This document shows positions 19,396 through 31,676 of a stretch of 64,000 nt of DNA, one piece after another. Origin of the DNA: Apium graveolens (lineage: Eukaryota; Streptophyta; Magnoliopsida; Apiales; Apiaceae); assembly GCF_009905375.1 (NCBI RefSeq), contig NC_133647.1, positions 49,224,506 through 49,288,505 on the forward strand, in the 5' to 3' direction. A program made the position numbers and the translations under genes. Positions within the stretch are counted from its first letter, which is position 1. Every line of letters starts with the position of its first letter. The notes beneath the pieces are model-generated. The model did no database searches. It was not told the origin of the DNA and saw nothing but the letters and a program-made list of their open reading frames with translations.

Positions 19396-22300
19396 ATGCC
19401 GCCAAGAAAGATTGGAACTAGGGCGAACCCTGGATCAGAGGACAAGGGGAGCCATAACCAGGATGATAGGAACCAGGAACACAGTGAAAAGGAAGACGAG
19501 GATTATGTGGAACTGGATGACTCCCTGTATGAAGAGGAAGAGGAAACATATGATGTAGAGGGATTTGAGATACAGGCTGAAGAAGGAGAAACTGAGGTTG
19601 AGCAACCAGTACCAAACCCAGGCATGGATCCCATGGGCCAGTTCATGCAACTACTAAGGCAGAACTTGGAACGTCAACCCAACCCACCCCCTCAAGGAAA
19701 TAATAATGCAGTGGCAAACTCTTTCAGGGATTTTAAGTCCCTTAAGCCCCCTGAGTTCCACGGATCAGCCGACCCAGTTGAGGCAAGGGCATGGTTAAAG
19801 GAAATGGAGAAATCCTTTGAGATTTTGAGTACCGATGAGGCACAGAAGACTGTATTTGCTACCTACCTTCTGAAAGGAGAGGCTAACTACTAGTGGGAGG
19901 CCAAGAAAAACATGGAGACAGATGCTATTATAACCTGGGAAAGATTCAGTCAGTTATTTTTGGGAAAATATTTCCCGAGGTTTATGGAAAACCAGATGGA
20001 GCTCAAGTTCTTGGAGCTAAAGCAGAATAACTTATCTGTAGCAGAGTACGAAGTGAAATTTACTGAGTTATCAAGGTTTATGCCGGAGTTTGTGAGCACC
20101 GAGGAAAAGAAAGCTAGGAGGTTTCAGCAAGGACTGAAACTGTGGATTCAGAATAGGGTGGCAATCCTTGAGCTCACGGATTATGCCATTCTGGTGCAAA
20201 AGGCAACAATTGTAGAAGCCGGAAGTGAACAGATGCAGAAGGAAAGAGAAAAGAAGGGAATAAAGAGGAAAAGTATGAGCATGGATGGAGGTTCCGCAGG
20301 AAGGAGCTTCCCAACTAGATTTAATCGAGGAGCAGTGTCCCTACCGGGAAAGAACACTGGGTTTAAGCGGCCAATGAGTGTGAATGTGAGCCAGAGTGGC
20401 CAGAAGTCAAGAATGTCCTATTTCAACCAGTCTCGACCCCCATTGCCAGCCTGTAACACTTGTGGAAGAATGCATTCTGGGGAATGTAAGGGAAAGCCAG
20501 TAACCTGCTTTAAGTGTGGGCAAGTGGGCCACTATTCTCACAAATGCCCTTCGTCAGCCCCTGCCGTCATTCCAACCACCACTTGTCATCAGTGTGGACG
20601 CCCGGGTCATTGGAAGAGGGAATGCCCAATGAACAAACCAGCAGCTTCAGGAGCCAGCAGGGCTACCTCCAATAAGCCACCTACTGCGAGGACTTTCAAC
20701 ATGACAGTCCAGGATGCTATGAAAGATTCAGATGTGATAGCAGGTGCCCTTTCTCTAAATTCAGTCAGTGTAAACGTTTTATTTGATTCAGGAGCAACTA
20801 AATCTTTTATATCAAGGGACTTTGCGCGTAAATTAAGACTTAAAGCTAAACCCTTGATAGAGCCCTTACAAGTAGAAATAGCCAACCATGAAGTTATTCT
20901 TGTTAATTTGATTCACCCCGCCTGTGAGTTAGGCATAGGGGGACAATCTTTCAGTGTTGATCTGATTCCTTTTAAGTTAGGGGAATTTGATATAATTTTG
21001 GGAATGGACTGGCTATCTAGCAATGATGCTCAGATAGACTGTAAGGGGAAGAAAGTTAAGTTGAATATTCCAGGAAAGAAAGAAGTCATATTTAGGGGAA
21101 AGAGGCAGACGCAGAAATTTTTAACCATGGCCCAGGCCAGAAGGATGCTACGAAAAGGAAGCGAGGCTTACCTAGCCTATGTGGTAGACACGCAAAAGGA
21201 GGTGCCCAACTTACAAGATATTCTAGTAGTCAACAAATTTGAAGATGTATTCCCACAAGACCTTCCGGGAATACCACCCGATAGAGTGATTGAATTTGCT
21301 ATTGAGTTGGCCCCAGGGACGGCGCCAGTTTCAAAAGCACCTTAGCGGTTAGCCCCGTTAGAAATGAAGGAATTAGCTATCCAGTTGCAGGAACTCTTGG
21401 ATAAGGGTATGATAAGACCCAGTGTGTCTCCATGGGGAGCACCAGTTTTATTTGTTAAGAAGAAAGATGGGAGCATGAGGCTGTGCATCGACTATCGAGA
21501 GTTGAACAAGCTAACCATAAAGAACAGGTACCCGTTACCTAGAATAGACGATCTGTTCGACCAGCTAAAGGATGCTGTTTATTTTTCCAAGATTGACCTG
21601 AGAACTGGATATCACCAACTAAAGATTAAACCCGAAGATATCCCCAAGACAGCGTTCAGTACCAGGTATGGGCATTATGAGTTCTTGGTAATGTCCTTTG
21701 GATTAAGCAACGCCCCAGCGGCTTTCATGGATTTAATAAATAGAGTATTTAAGAAGTACTTGGACAAGTGTGTGATAGTTTTTATCGATGATATCTTAAT
21801 CTACTCAAGGACTGAGGCAAAACATGCAGAGCATTTGAGGATAACTCTAGGAATACTCAGAGAGGAACAGTTATATGCCAAATTCTCGAAGTGTGAATTC
21901 TGGCGGAATGAAGTACAGTTTTTAGGACATGTGATCAATAAAGAAGGAGTATTGGTCGACCCCTCCAAGATAGAGGCGGTCTCAAATTGGGAAAGGCCAA
22001 CCACACCCACAGAGGTAAGGAGTTTCATAGGATTGGCCGGCTACTATCATAGATTTGTACAGGACTTTGCGAAGATCGCAGCCCCTTTGACACGAATTAC
22101 TCGTAAGACAGAGAAGTTTGAATGGACGGAGAAATGCGAGAACAGTTTTCAGGAATTAAAGAAAAGGTTGGTAACGGCCCCGGTGTTGGCATTGCCAGAC
22201 GGAAAAGGAGATCTTGTGATATATAGTGACGCGTCACACAAAGGATTAGGGTGTGTGCTTATGCAGCACGGTAAAGTGATTGCGTATGTATCGAGACAAC

Positions 22301-24105
22301 TGAAGGAATACGAGATTAGATATCCTACCCATGATCTTGAGCTAGCGGCAATAGTTTTTGCCTTAAAAATTTAGAGGCACTACTTGTATGGAGAGAAGTG
22401 CGAGATTTTCACAGACCATAAGAGCCTCAAGTACATATTTACGCAGAAAGAGCTCAACATGCGCCAGAGGAGATGGTTAGAGCTAATCAAGGACTATGAT
22501 TGTGAGATTCTCTATCATCCGGGGAAAGCCAATATGGTGGCTGATGCCCTTAGTAGAAAGGAAAGACTCAGAATGATAACGACTTCGGAAGAATTGATAA
22601 GGGATTTTGAGAGAATGGAAATAGAAGTAAAGGTAACCGGAACCGGAACTGAAAAGCTTTTTGAGATCTCAATGCAGCCAGAGTTATTGGAAAAGATCAG
22701 ATTGTGCCAAGAGAAAATAATGAATGAAGGCAGAGAGTCAATGACTGGAGAGGAGATCCATACTGAGAAAGATGATAAAGGGATAATGAGGTACTCCTAC
22801 CGGATTTGGGTTCCGAACGTTCAAGAGCTTAAAGATGAGATTTTGGATGAAAGCCATAGTTCAAGGTATTCCATTCACCCGGGAAGCACCAAGATGTATA
22901 GGGATTTGAAGGAATATTACTGGTGGCCCAACATGAAGAGGGATGTAGCAGAATGGGTGAGCAAATGTTTGACTTGCCAAAGAGTAAAGGCAGAGCACCA
23001 GAGACCCAGTGGACTTTTACGACCCCTGGAGATTCCCGAATGGAAATGGGAACAGATAGCGATGGATTTTGTTGTAGGCTTGCCAAGGACGAAAGCCAAT
23101 CATGACGCCATATGGGTAATTATAGACCGACTGACAAAGTCAGCTCATTTCATTCCTATCAATGAGAGATACACAATCGATAGACTGGTGGACATTTACC
23201 TTAAGGAAATAGTGACGCGACATGGAGTCCCAGCGTCCATTGTCTCAGACCGAGACCCCAGATTCAACTCCAGATTTTGGAGGAGCTTTCAAGAATGTGC
23301 GGGGACCAAGTTAAATATGAGTACCGCGTACCATCCCCAGATGGATGGGCAGAGTGAAAGGACCATCCAGACACTAGAGGATATGTTGACAGTCTATGCA
23401 ATAGACTTTAAAGGAAGTTGGGATGATCACTTGCCGTTGATCGAGTTTTCTTATAATAATAGCTTTCATGCTAGCATCGGAATGCCACCTTATGAGGCCC
23501 TATACGGAAGAAGGTGTCGATCTCCCTTATACTGGGATGAAGTAGGGGAGCGGAAGATGCTCGGACCCATAGTGGTCCAAAGGACCAAAGACATAGTGGA
23601 TCTTATCAGAGGGCGGCTTGTAGCAGCCCAAGACAGACAGAAGAAATATGTAGACCTAGCCCGAAAGGACAAGGAGTATGAAGTAGGGGACTTAGTACTA
23701 CTAAAGGTATCCCCTTGAAAGGGATTAATGAGGTTCGGAAAGAAAGGAAAACTAAGCCCAAGGTACATTGGACCTTTTGAGATATTAAGACGGATTGGGA
23801 AGTTGGCTTACGAGCTAGCCTTACCCCCGAACCTACAACAAGTTCATAATGTGTTCCATGTGTCAATGCTAAGGAAGTATCATCGGGATGCCAGACACAT
23901 AGTGGAGTACGAGCATGTGGATATGCAACCAGATCTGACTTACGTGGAGAAACCAGTAAAGATTATGGATAAGAAGGAGCAGGTGCTTCGGAACAAAGTG
24001 ATCAAGCTAGTCAGAGTGCTATGGCAGAATCATAATGTGGAAGAATCAACTTGGGAACTAGAGAGCACAATGCTAGAAAAGTACCCCCAATTATTTTCTA
24101 TTTGA
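19396..24105 (+). pseudogene. gag-pol: Element E gag-pol (chromovirus), four nonsense codons
   Basis: A single frame of 1,570 codons. In order: Gag capsid (about 110-330, FSQLFLGKYFPRFMENQMEL); three Cys-rich knuckles (354-405: CNTCGRMHSGEC, CFKCGQVGHYSHKC, CHQCGRPGHWKREC); protease (about 463, LFDSGATKSFIS); RT (about 665-860, catalytic [10 protein letters not shown] near 796); RNase H (about 936-1052, [10 protein letters not shown]); integrase (about 1152-1440, zinc finger with CLTCQR, core [23 protein letters not shown]); C-terminal chromodomain (about 1519-1569, VRVLWQNHNVEESTWELE). Stops: TAG 19891-19893, TAG 21343-21345, TAG 22372-22374, TGA 23716-23718. Three sit where relatives have Trp, one where they have Tyr. 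There is no frameshift. The chromodomain is known to steer chromoviral integrase to heterochromatin. Confidence 0.95.
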
Positions 24106-24125
24106 TTCCGGGACGGAATCCTTTT

Positions 24126-24138
24126 AAGGAGGGGAGAC
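24126..24138 (+). other. Polypurine tract of element E
   Basis: AAGGAGGGGAGAC runs straight into the 3' LTR start TGTAATAACC. Confidence 0.85.
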
Positions 24139-25940
24139 TGTAATAACCCCAAAATTTTGAACTCTTTGTAACCCTTATGAATAGTGTTTTTACTGATATT
24201 GCTGAATAAGAAAACTGTTCATGCCCCACTATGTAGGGGTTCTGTTATGGATGTTCTGAGATTTTATTGGTACTCTATAGGGTATATAAGTGTATGTAAA
24301 GATCGTCAAAATCCAAATTTGAACCTTTTGATTTTTCCCAGAAATCCACTAGATACGGAAAGAATTAAGTATAAGGTAACAGGATAAAAAGGATTTAAAT
24401 TCAAGAATTTTAATAGAGGATCATAAAAAGGAATATAATGTATTGAGAAAGGTTAAGAGAACCTAAGTAATAAGATCCCGGGTATGATCCCTCAAACGAT
24501 AAACGAAACCGAAAGTTAAGCGAACCGTATAACAGATCAGCGGTCATTAGGCAAACAATTAGGAAGTTAATCAAAGAGATTAGAGGGGATGATGTCATCC
24601 AACCAATGAGAAGAGGACAAAGAGGGGAGGATGAAGCCTCCTATGAGTTTAAGCCTCCAATTCATTCTGAATCTTCTCCAAGAAATCAATGAAGAAGACA
24701 ATGAATAGTGATTTCAAGGTTTTGAACTTGATTTTTCTTGTTTTTCCTTTAAGATCCAAGCATCCCTAAGACTCCTCAAGGCTTCCTAAGGCTTCCTAGC
24801 TACTCACACCACTTCAAGGAAAGTATATCATCTCCAAACCCTAGCTTTACTTGGTATATTAGGATGATTTTGGTTGTTATAGTAATAGAGTAGCTTTATG
24901 ATGGTTGGTTTAGAGTTGGGTTGGAATAGTGGTGAATGAAATGTTGATATCTTATGGTTTGGTTAAAGGATTTAGTATAGTTTAAATTCAAGTTTTAGGA
25001 ACAATTATAATTTTTAATAATGAGTTTATTGGGGCTGTTGTAATGTGATATGGATGGACTTTGATTGTATGAATGGATTGGGGTTGTTTGATGATTGAAT
25101 TGGAATGGTATAAAATTGGGAAATCGCGTAAACATAGCCGTCGTAATGTCCGATTTACTTTAGACTGCTTTTGTACATAACATTAGGACCCGAGAACTCC
25201 CTGCTAGGTTTTGACCATTGCCATGTTTAGATAGTTCATGTTACGAGCTTCGTTTTGATATGTGGTTCGTTTGATTCCGATGTACGGTTTAGGAGAAACG
25301 GCCGTTTTAAGTAACGACATTTCGCGAATGAACCATTACCCCTTGCCTTATTTTGAAACATAAGTTAAAGACCTTAAAGGATTAATTAATGTATGAAACA
25401 ATTATGTTAAGTGTGTTAGGCAGTTGGTAAGACACTCGCGAAGGAATTGCCTTAAAACTCGTAATGGTTAAATTATTAAAAATGGTGGAGCCGAGGGTAC
25501 TCGAGTGACTTAAGAGAATCAGTAAGCGCAAAGCGAGCGTTAGAGTCTAATTTGGTTAAAGTATAGATTTACAAGTGACTTTGGTTTAATTCCAACTCAC
25601 ATGTTGTTTATAGGTTACCAGACTTGTCCCAAGCCATTAATCACCCTCAGTCGCTCAGGCAAGTTTTCTATCCGTTATACTGTTGTTGTGATGTATACAC
25701 TTGTATATGCATTATCTTGTGATAATGCATAATGGTTATTTAGCAAATTCTTGCGATATATTGTAGTATGTAATATGGTACATATGCATGCCTGTTTCGT
25801 ATTCTTACCATATATATCTGTTGGTTCAGTTGATAATATTTATGCTAGAGAATAGCGGTAATTTGCATATACCCTTAGTATAGGGACCCAAAGGTGAAAA
25901 CATTTTCTAAAACCGGGAGTCGAGGATCCCGAGTAGATTT

Positions 25941-25971
<31 letters not shown>

Positions 25972-27865
25972 ATATGGTTATAGTTTTCAAAACTATTAAT
26001 CGAATAAGGTTTATTCGATAACTTTATTTTATTTATTGAATATTATTTCGAATATTCATTCGAGGGCTTATGACTCAGCTTAATTTCTTAATTGAATATT
26101 ATTTTGAATATATATTTGAGGACCTATGACTCCGATTATTTACTGAAATATATTCTTTATTTTATTAAAGAATAAGGTGTCGATCATGAAACTTATTTTT
26201 GATTATTCAAATAAAGTTAGTACTTTCGTATAAGTATATCTTTGGTTATTTAATACTCATTTCAAGTATAAGTTTTACAACATCTACTTCAATTATTTTT
26301 ATAAAGATTATTCTTTATGGGAATATTATTTAAATAATAATATTCAGATATTTTTTATATATATTGGGACTGATTTATTTTATTAAATCATCATAACTCC
26401 GAACATTCTTAAAAATGTTTTGCGAGTCTTCAAAATGATTTTTAAAAGTTAGAGCGGATCCCAAAACTCATTTTTATATTTAAGATCCTCCTTTCGAAGG
26501 GGATTTAAATACTCGCTCAAAACCTGAGGGATCCGGCTCTATGGTGTGTTTTATATTCGCAAGATGGTTGTTGTCTTGATAAAAGAATTTTGATTACTTA
26601 CCCAACACTCGGGAAGTAAAATTCTTGGAACAAGTTAATCCATTAACAGGCATCGCCTGGGAAATATCGGTGAGTTTTCCTTTCCAACTAGATACGACTT
26701 CTTGGTGGAGCCGTATCAACAAGTTTCTACTTGGGGAAAGTGGGGACGAGCTTTACGTTTCAGAGTCATGGATTTTATCTGAACTAGGAGTGGCGTAAGT
26801 GGTCGAGTAGCGCCGGCCCAGCCTTATTATATTGGCCCAAATGGCCTGGAAGTTCCGCTAAGGCGGTCCATTCCTTAGGAGTTCAGTGTTCGGTTGACAA
26901 GTAAATCCGACAGGTTCTCCTCTACATATAGAAAATGGTGGGGTTGTACTACTACGACTGATCATCGTAAGTGGTCTTCCTGGTGTGGCAAACTCCCGTA
27001 ATGAGTTCATCATCCAGTTGGATAATTCTGCAATACTACCCGTAGCATTTCGATCGAAAGGCTACGAATGGGTGGTTGCCGAAGCATTGACAGGGTCAAA
27101 CAGTTTTATTGGTGTTTCCATTGAATGAAGTTTCTCGTAACTTCATTTCTTTTAAAAATATTTCAAAGATTAAATATATTCAAGTTTTAATTTATGGTCT
27201 CATCTATGGGATGACCTCTTGAAACCTATAATACTTTGAACAGTGGTAGTTCAAGTAGCCTTATAAATGATATAAGTATAGTGAAGTATTTGGTAACTTC
27301 ATCTTCCTTTAAGCTTATATCCAGTAAGTAATTATCTTACACTTGATAAAGGTTTTCAGTAAGTTATCTATTAGATACTTGCATTATTGATTACACTATA
27401 TATTATCTTGCTAGCTGTAATGCTCACTCTTGCTTTATTTCTTCATCACACAACAACAGTTAGGAAAGATGGCAAGGCTCAAGCAGACCCAGCGCAAGAG
27501 CGTGGGAAGCGCCCCGCACCTTCCCATTGAGATCGTAGCTGCTATAGCTGCAGAGGTAGATCTACCTGTAGATCTGACATTCTACTTTTGGGAACCAAAT
27601 ATTGTATAATTATAACTTGTGGCAGATAATGGCAATTAACTATAAATTTATCAAGTAATCATTTTGGGTTGTAATAACTTTTAAACTGTGGATTCAAAGA
27701 CTTGTACTTATTTCAATTTCATCTCTGAGACTATGACATGTGGTGGTGTGTGTTAGTGTGGGGTCACAGCTCTAGGTTGTTTATTATTAATTAAGTTAAG
27801 TGATAATTGTGGAAAGAAAGACCGTGATGACCCGGATCCCTGACCCCGGATCTAGGGGTGTTACA
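24139..27865 (+). repeat. 3' LTR of element E
   Basis: It is 3,727 bp with the same ends as the 5' LTR. A deletion joins sequence near 24634 to the equivalent of about 14897 in the 5' LTR. The TA run is longer than in the 5' copy. Confidence 0.9.
27469..27609 (+). CDS. Histone H3 tail-like ORF in the E 3' LTR
   Basis: The second copy of the 46-codon LTR ORF. Compared with 17717-17857 it has synonymous changes at A2 and R3 and replacements M12V, R17H and Q36L. MARLKQTQRKS is unchanged and the frame is open. In the 3' LTR it would not normally be at the 5' end of the RNA, so its state here mainly reports on drift since insertion. Confidence 0.45.
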   Translation: MARLKQTQRKSVGSAPHLPIEIVAAIAAEVDLPVDLTFYFWEPNIV

Positions 27866-30089
27866 GCACACAACACTGCTCTAACTACTGGATCCAAGGC
27901 ACACATTGGCCTAACTTGACCATTATATGGTCTGACCACGAATCTGGTCCACAATTTTATAAAAACAATCTAATTCTAATATAATAACAGAATAAGCAAT
28001 AATAAATAATAACCAGAATCATTAACAACATTTGATGTTCCATAATGAAATGGCTTTAATCTGCATAAGGATCAAAAGAACATTTTCAATGTTTGGATGC
28101 TAGGTAATGAAAGAATTGGCTAACAATGAATCAATGCTTCAGGGTTTCAAGGATTTGGTCTTTCAAAGCGTAAAATACAAAGGTTTGAATGTGTAAGCAA
28201 TCTGGTTCAGTGTTTAATATTTAGTTTATATGTATTTGTGTAGTAGTATCGTATATTTGAGGTTCGTGTTTGGGTATACAACAATCAATGGTCTAGAAAG
28301 AATCAGGTTACAGCTCAAGATCAATAACTGGAATCAAAGTTTAGGGTTCAGTGCTTCAAAGCACTTACAATATAAAATAGGAATATCAATCACGACAATA
28401 TCTCGAGAAAGTTCAGAACACTTGCCTCGTATTAGCTTACTACACTTCACTCGTTTCCAATCTCAACCGTCTTACTCCTCAACTACCTGTTTCCCTTTCC
28501 TATGCCTTGCCTCTTCCACCCACATATCATAAGCATCTATCAGTATTTAACTCATAGGATTCTATTCAACACATACTTCTATCTACCCTTCGTTTCACCA
28601 AAATCTGATTAACGGATTGAAAGTTACACAATAAACCAGTAAACATTGAATATACAGACCGATAGTCAACCGAAAAGTCACATATAATACATATCATGTC
28701 ACATAATCAATGATATATCATTTATAAATAAGTCTCGGGTCATAAACAGGCTTTCAGGTATTTAAAATGATTTTTAAAACATTTCTCGGAATTAAAACGG
28801 GTCGTTGGATTAATTTCGGAATAATAAACAGGGTTCGGTTGGCCAATTCTGGCTCCGAAACAATTTTATAATAATTATCGAGCCTTGGCAATAATTTAGA
28901 ATAATATTTTAAAGCTCGAAACTATTTTTCGGAATTTTTAAATCATTTTTAAATAATTAAGTCTAATTAAATAATTAATTAAAATCAATTAATAATTAAT
29001 TAAATCAATTAATCAACTAATTTTGGAATTAATTGACCAATTAATCAATTAAAAATTAACTGAAATTAATTAACTAATTAATTCAGATTTATTTTTGAAT
29101 TAAAAATAATTTTTGGAATTTTCAGAAATTAAAATCGAATTTATATAATAAAAATTTGCAAAGTCTGGAAAGTTCAGGGACCTAACTGTTTCTTCCCCAA
29201 AAGCCCAGGGACTTGTTTGCAATTTGGCAAACTCCCGTCGTCGACTCGCCGGAGTGTGGCCGGAGAACACGATTCCGGCCACCTCAGGCCACCAAACTGT
29301 CCAGAATTAATCTACAGGTTACCAGCAACTTATACATGCAATCAAAATTCATTAATCATTCCTGTCCTGGCCGGAAAATGGCCAAGAACATCGCCGGTTT
29401 CCGGCGAACTTCGGAAAACTTCAAAACACAACTCCCTTCGATTCACTAATCCTCTGTTAACGAGCTATATACCAATCGATTGCAAATTTCATAAGGAACA
29501 CAATCCACTATAAATCAACAGCTAATAACCCCTAAATTAAAAACCCCCAAATTTCAATTAAAAATATTCATACGGGTTATAAACCCTAATTTTAAAATTC
29601 GAAAATCAAACTCAAATTTGAACATGTTATTGAACTCCAAATTAGACGTATAATATATCAAAATCATCAGGAAAACAAGCTCTACATCATGCAATCGTCA
29701 AATCATACAAACAATCATTCGAACAAAAATTCATATTTCTAATAAAATTAATTCAAAAATAAATAAAAATATAGAAAAATAACTGTGATTTCTGCAGTAA
29801 AACGAAGCTCAGAATCTGGTAGAACACTTCAAATCCTTCGTTTTGGTTACTCAAGCTTTGAAAACAGAGATCGGTAATGCCTTCGTTTTGCTGTTTGATT
29901 CTTAGAACAGTTTATGAAATTAGGGTTTTTCTCTAATTACGGAAAATTAGTATCCCGTTGGATCATTTCGGATATAAAACAGTACGTTTATTTATAAAAA
30001 CTGATCCAAACGGTATCGGTTTTCGGGATAATTATCCAAACCAGTACAATTTGTACTGCGGTCTAGGTCTCAGCGCCTGGTTACACGTA
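27866..30089 (-). repeat. 3' LTR of element G, segment 2 of 3
   Basis: The first five bases are the right TSD of E (GCACA). The rest matches 43791-46115 of the 5' LTR, with indels (the right copy has extra sequence near 45070-45110 and 45895-45965). It ends with ACGTA (30085-30089), the left TSD of C. It contains AT-rich direct repeats of AATTAATTAA type (about 28960-29090). Confidence 0.85.
30085..30089. repeat. TSD of element C, left copy (ACGTA)
   Basis: ACGTA precedes TGATAAGTGG and recurs at 36878-36882 after CCTAACA. The uninterrupted G LTR near 46115 has it once. Confidence 0.9.
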
Positions 30090-30332
30090 TGATAAGTGGC
30101 ATTTTATACCACTTAGAACGTCTTAAAATGGCTTAAATTGGTGTCTTGAAATCAAGTATTTTGTGTATTTGATGCGTTTTTCTAGTGTTCATGCATTTCA
30201 GGGTATTAGTTGCATTTCGGGGGAGGAATCATCAAGAATAAGCCTTGGCATGTGTTCACCATTGCGAGAGGAAAGGAACGGGCAGATTACGGCGAAGAAA
30301 CGGAGCAAACTTGGATTTTTTCCAGTGGAGGC

Positions 30333-30455
30333 CTGCGCGCCCGCGCAGCTATGCTGAGCGGCCGCGCAGCAACCTGCGCGCCCGCGCAGCTATGCTGAGC
30401 GGCCGCGCAGCAACCTGCGCGCCCGCGCAGCTATGCTGAGCGGCCGCGCAGGGTC
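30333..30455 (+). repeat. 41-bp GC-rich repeat, three copies (C 5' LTR)
   Basis: Units start at 30333, 30374 and 30415. Each begins CTGCGCGCCCGCGCAGC, a near-palindrome, and contains GAGCGGCCGCGCAG with an 8-base palindrome GCGGCCGC. Nearly identical units imply recent copy-number change. Confidence 0.9.
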
Positions 30456-30482
30456 GGGAATTTTGCTGAATTATGGGACTAT

Positions 30483-30489
30483 TATATAA
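30483..30489 (+). promoter_or_regulatory. TATA box of the C 5' LTR
   Basis: TATATAA lies about 28 bp after the GC-rich array. The equivalent in the 3' LTR is at 35820-35826. Transcription would start some 25-35 bp downstream. Confidence 0.55.
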
Positions 30490-31546
30490 GTAGATTTGAG
30501 ACGTTTTCACAGGGGGAATTAAGGAGAAGAAGATTATGTTTTACACAAAAAGCGAAGGGGATACCAAGGAGAAGACCTAGAAGCACAGAACAACTCCGAA
30601 AAAGAAGATCTTGTTTTCAACTTGTGATTCTTTGAATTAGTTGTAACTTTGGATGCTCGTTTTCATTCTTGTTGAACCTAGATCTTGTTTATTCATACTT
30701 TGATTATTATTTAGTTATTAAGACCTTGTTTATACCATGCTTTCATTGGAACCCATGGTGACGATGAGTTCGATTATGGGCTAATCGTTGTCATGGGATT
30801 CTAGCGGATTTGCTTATGGATTTCAATAATTAATTGTTTCGATATCTTGGTGTGTGGTGATTGTATGATATCCTAGTATGGTTGTGCTTATTCGTCTTAT
30901 GTGCGTAGCTAACATATAAGATAGCGTGTTAATCTCTATTGAAGCGATAGTGAATATAGAGGTTTAGAACTTGCCATGCTAGCATAGGTTCATGTACATG
31001 TATGCATGATTCGTAGGTAACTCTAACCGTTTTACTTGCCCTATGTAATCAAGATAGATAACTTGTTCTTAAACCGTTATGTTGTCAAATTCTATAGACA
31101 TATAGGGTCTCAATATAATTGGTGCCTATTCAGCTTCTATCTCTTTTGTGGATGTCTGGTAGAATGGTACTCGTGCAATGAAAGTTGGCGTTTATCAGTT
31201 TCGTGTTATCTGATTAGTGTCATCACCACCACATGCTAAGGTTAAAAACAATAAGGCTATTGAATGAAGTATTTAATGAAGTTAGGATCCCATGTTTATC
31301 ATATATATTAATTTAACCTCAATTCTCTTAGTTAATGTTATTTAGTATAATCTCTTAGTTTAATAAAAACCCAATTTGTTATTTGTCTTAGCATTGAGCG
31401 ATAACCATACATTATTGCATAGGTGCATAAATTGAACTTAACCTAAACCAGTCTCTGTGGGAACGAATCTGATTTATATCTTATACTACTTGCGAACGCG
31501 TATACTTGCGTGAATATTAGCGCATGTTTTCGCCCTAACAAGTTTT

Positions 31547-31563
31547 TGGCGCCGCTGCCGGGG
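31547..31563 (+). other. Primer-binding site, tRNA-Asp type (element C)
   Basis: TGGCGCCGCTGCCGGGG has one mismatch (C for T at base 10) to the PBS of element A, which looks exact. Confidence 0.85.
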
Positions 31564-31676
31564 ACTCGGTGTTAATTTTTAGTTTGTGTGCTTGTCATCA
31601 GTGGTCGTTAAAGTTCACTGACTCGGATTCTTTTACTTTCACGGTTTATTTGTTTGTGTTTCAGGTACTCATTACA

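Larger units (their letters stand above)
14116..27865 (+). mobile_element. Element E: near-complete chromovirus with 4-kb LTRs
   Basis: The order is 5' LTR (14116-18113), initiator-Met PBS (18118-18129), pre-gag ORF (18302-18988), gag-pol with chromodomain (19396-24105), PPT and 3' LTR (24139-27865), with TSD GCACA. The very long LTRs, the Met PBS and the C-terminal chromodomain fit the Tekay/Del group of chromoviruses. Gag-pol is one unbroken frame apart from four nonsense codons. It is the most intact autonomous-type element in the window. Confidence 0.9.
30090..31540 (+). repeat. 5' LTR of element C
   Basis: It is 1,451 bp, TGATAAGTGG to CCTAACA. It has three 41-bp GC-rich units (30333-30455) then TATATAA at 30483-30489. 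Compared with the 3' LTR it has one more 41-bp unit and lacks about 53 bp between array and TATA box. Confidence 0.9.

Noticed and set aside
19891..19893. TAG in E as a regulated gag-pol readthrough site
   Set aside because: It lies within the Gag capsid part at a conserved Trp, not at the Gag-Pol border, so it is damage.
22829..23105. Several ORFs opposite E integrase
   Set aside because: Shadows of the conserved integrase frame.
30163..30439. Overlapping plus-strand ORFs of 62-64 codons in the C LTR
   Set aside because: They arise from the GC-rich 41-bp repeats, which read open in several frames. No shared protein with the A or B LTRs.
31569..31676. 36 codons upstream of the chosen gag start in element C
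   Set aside because: The stretch is leader sequence after the PBS, ending in a T-rich acceptor-like run; MGDPAART is where Gag similarity begins.
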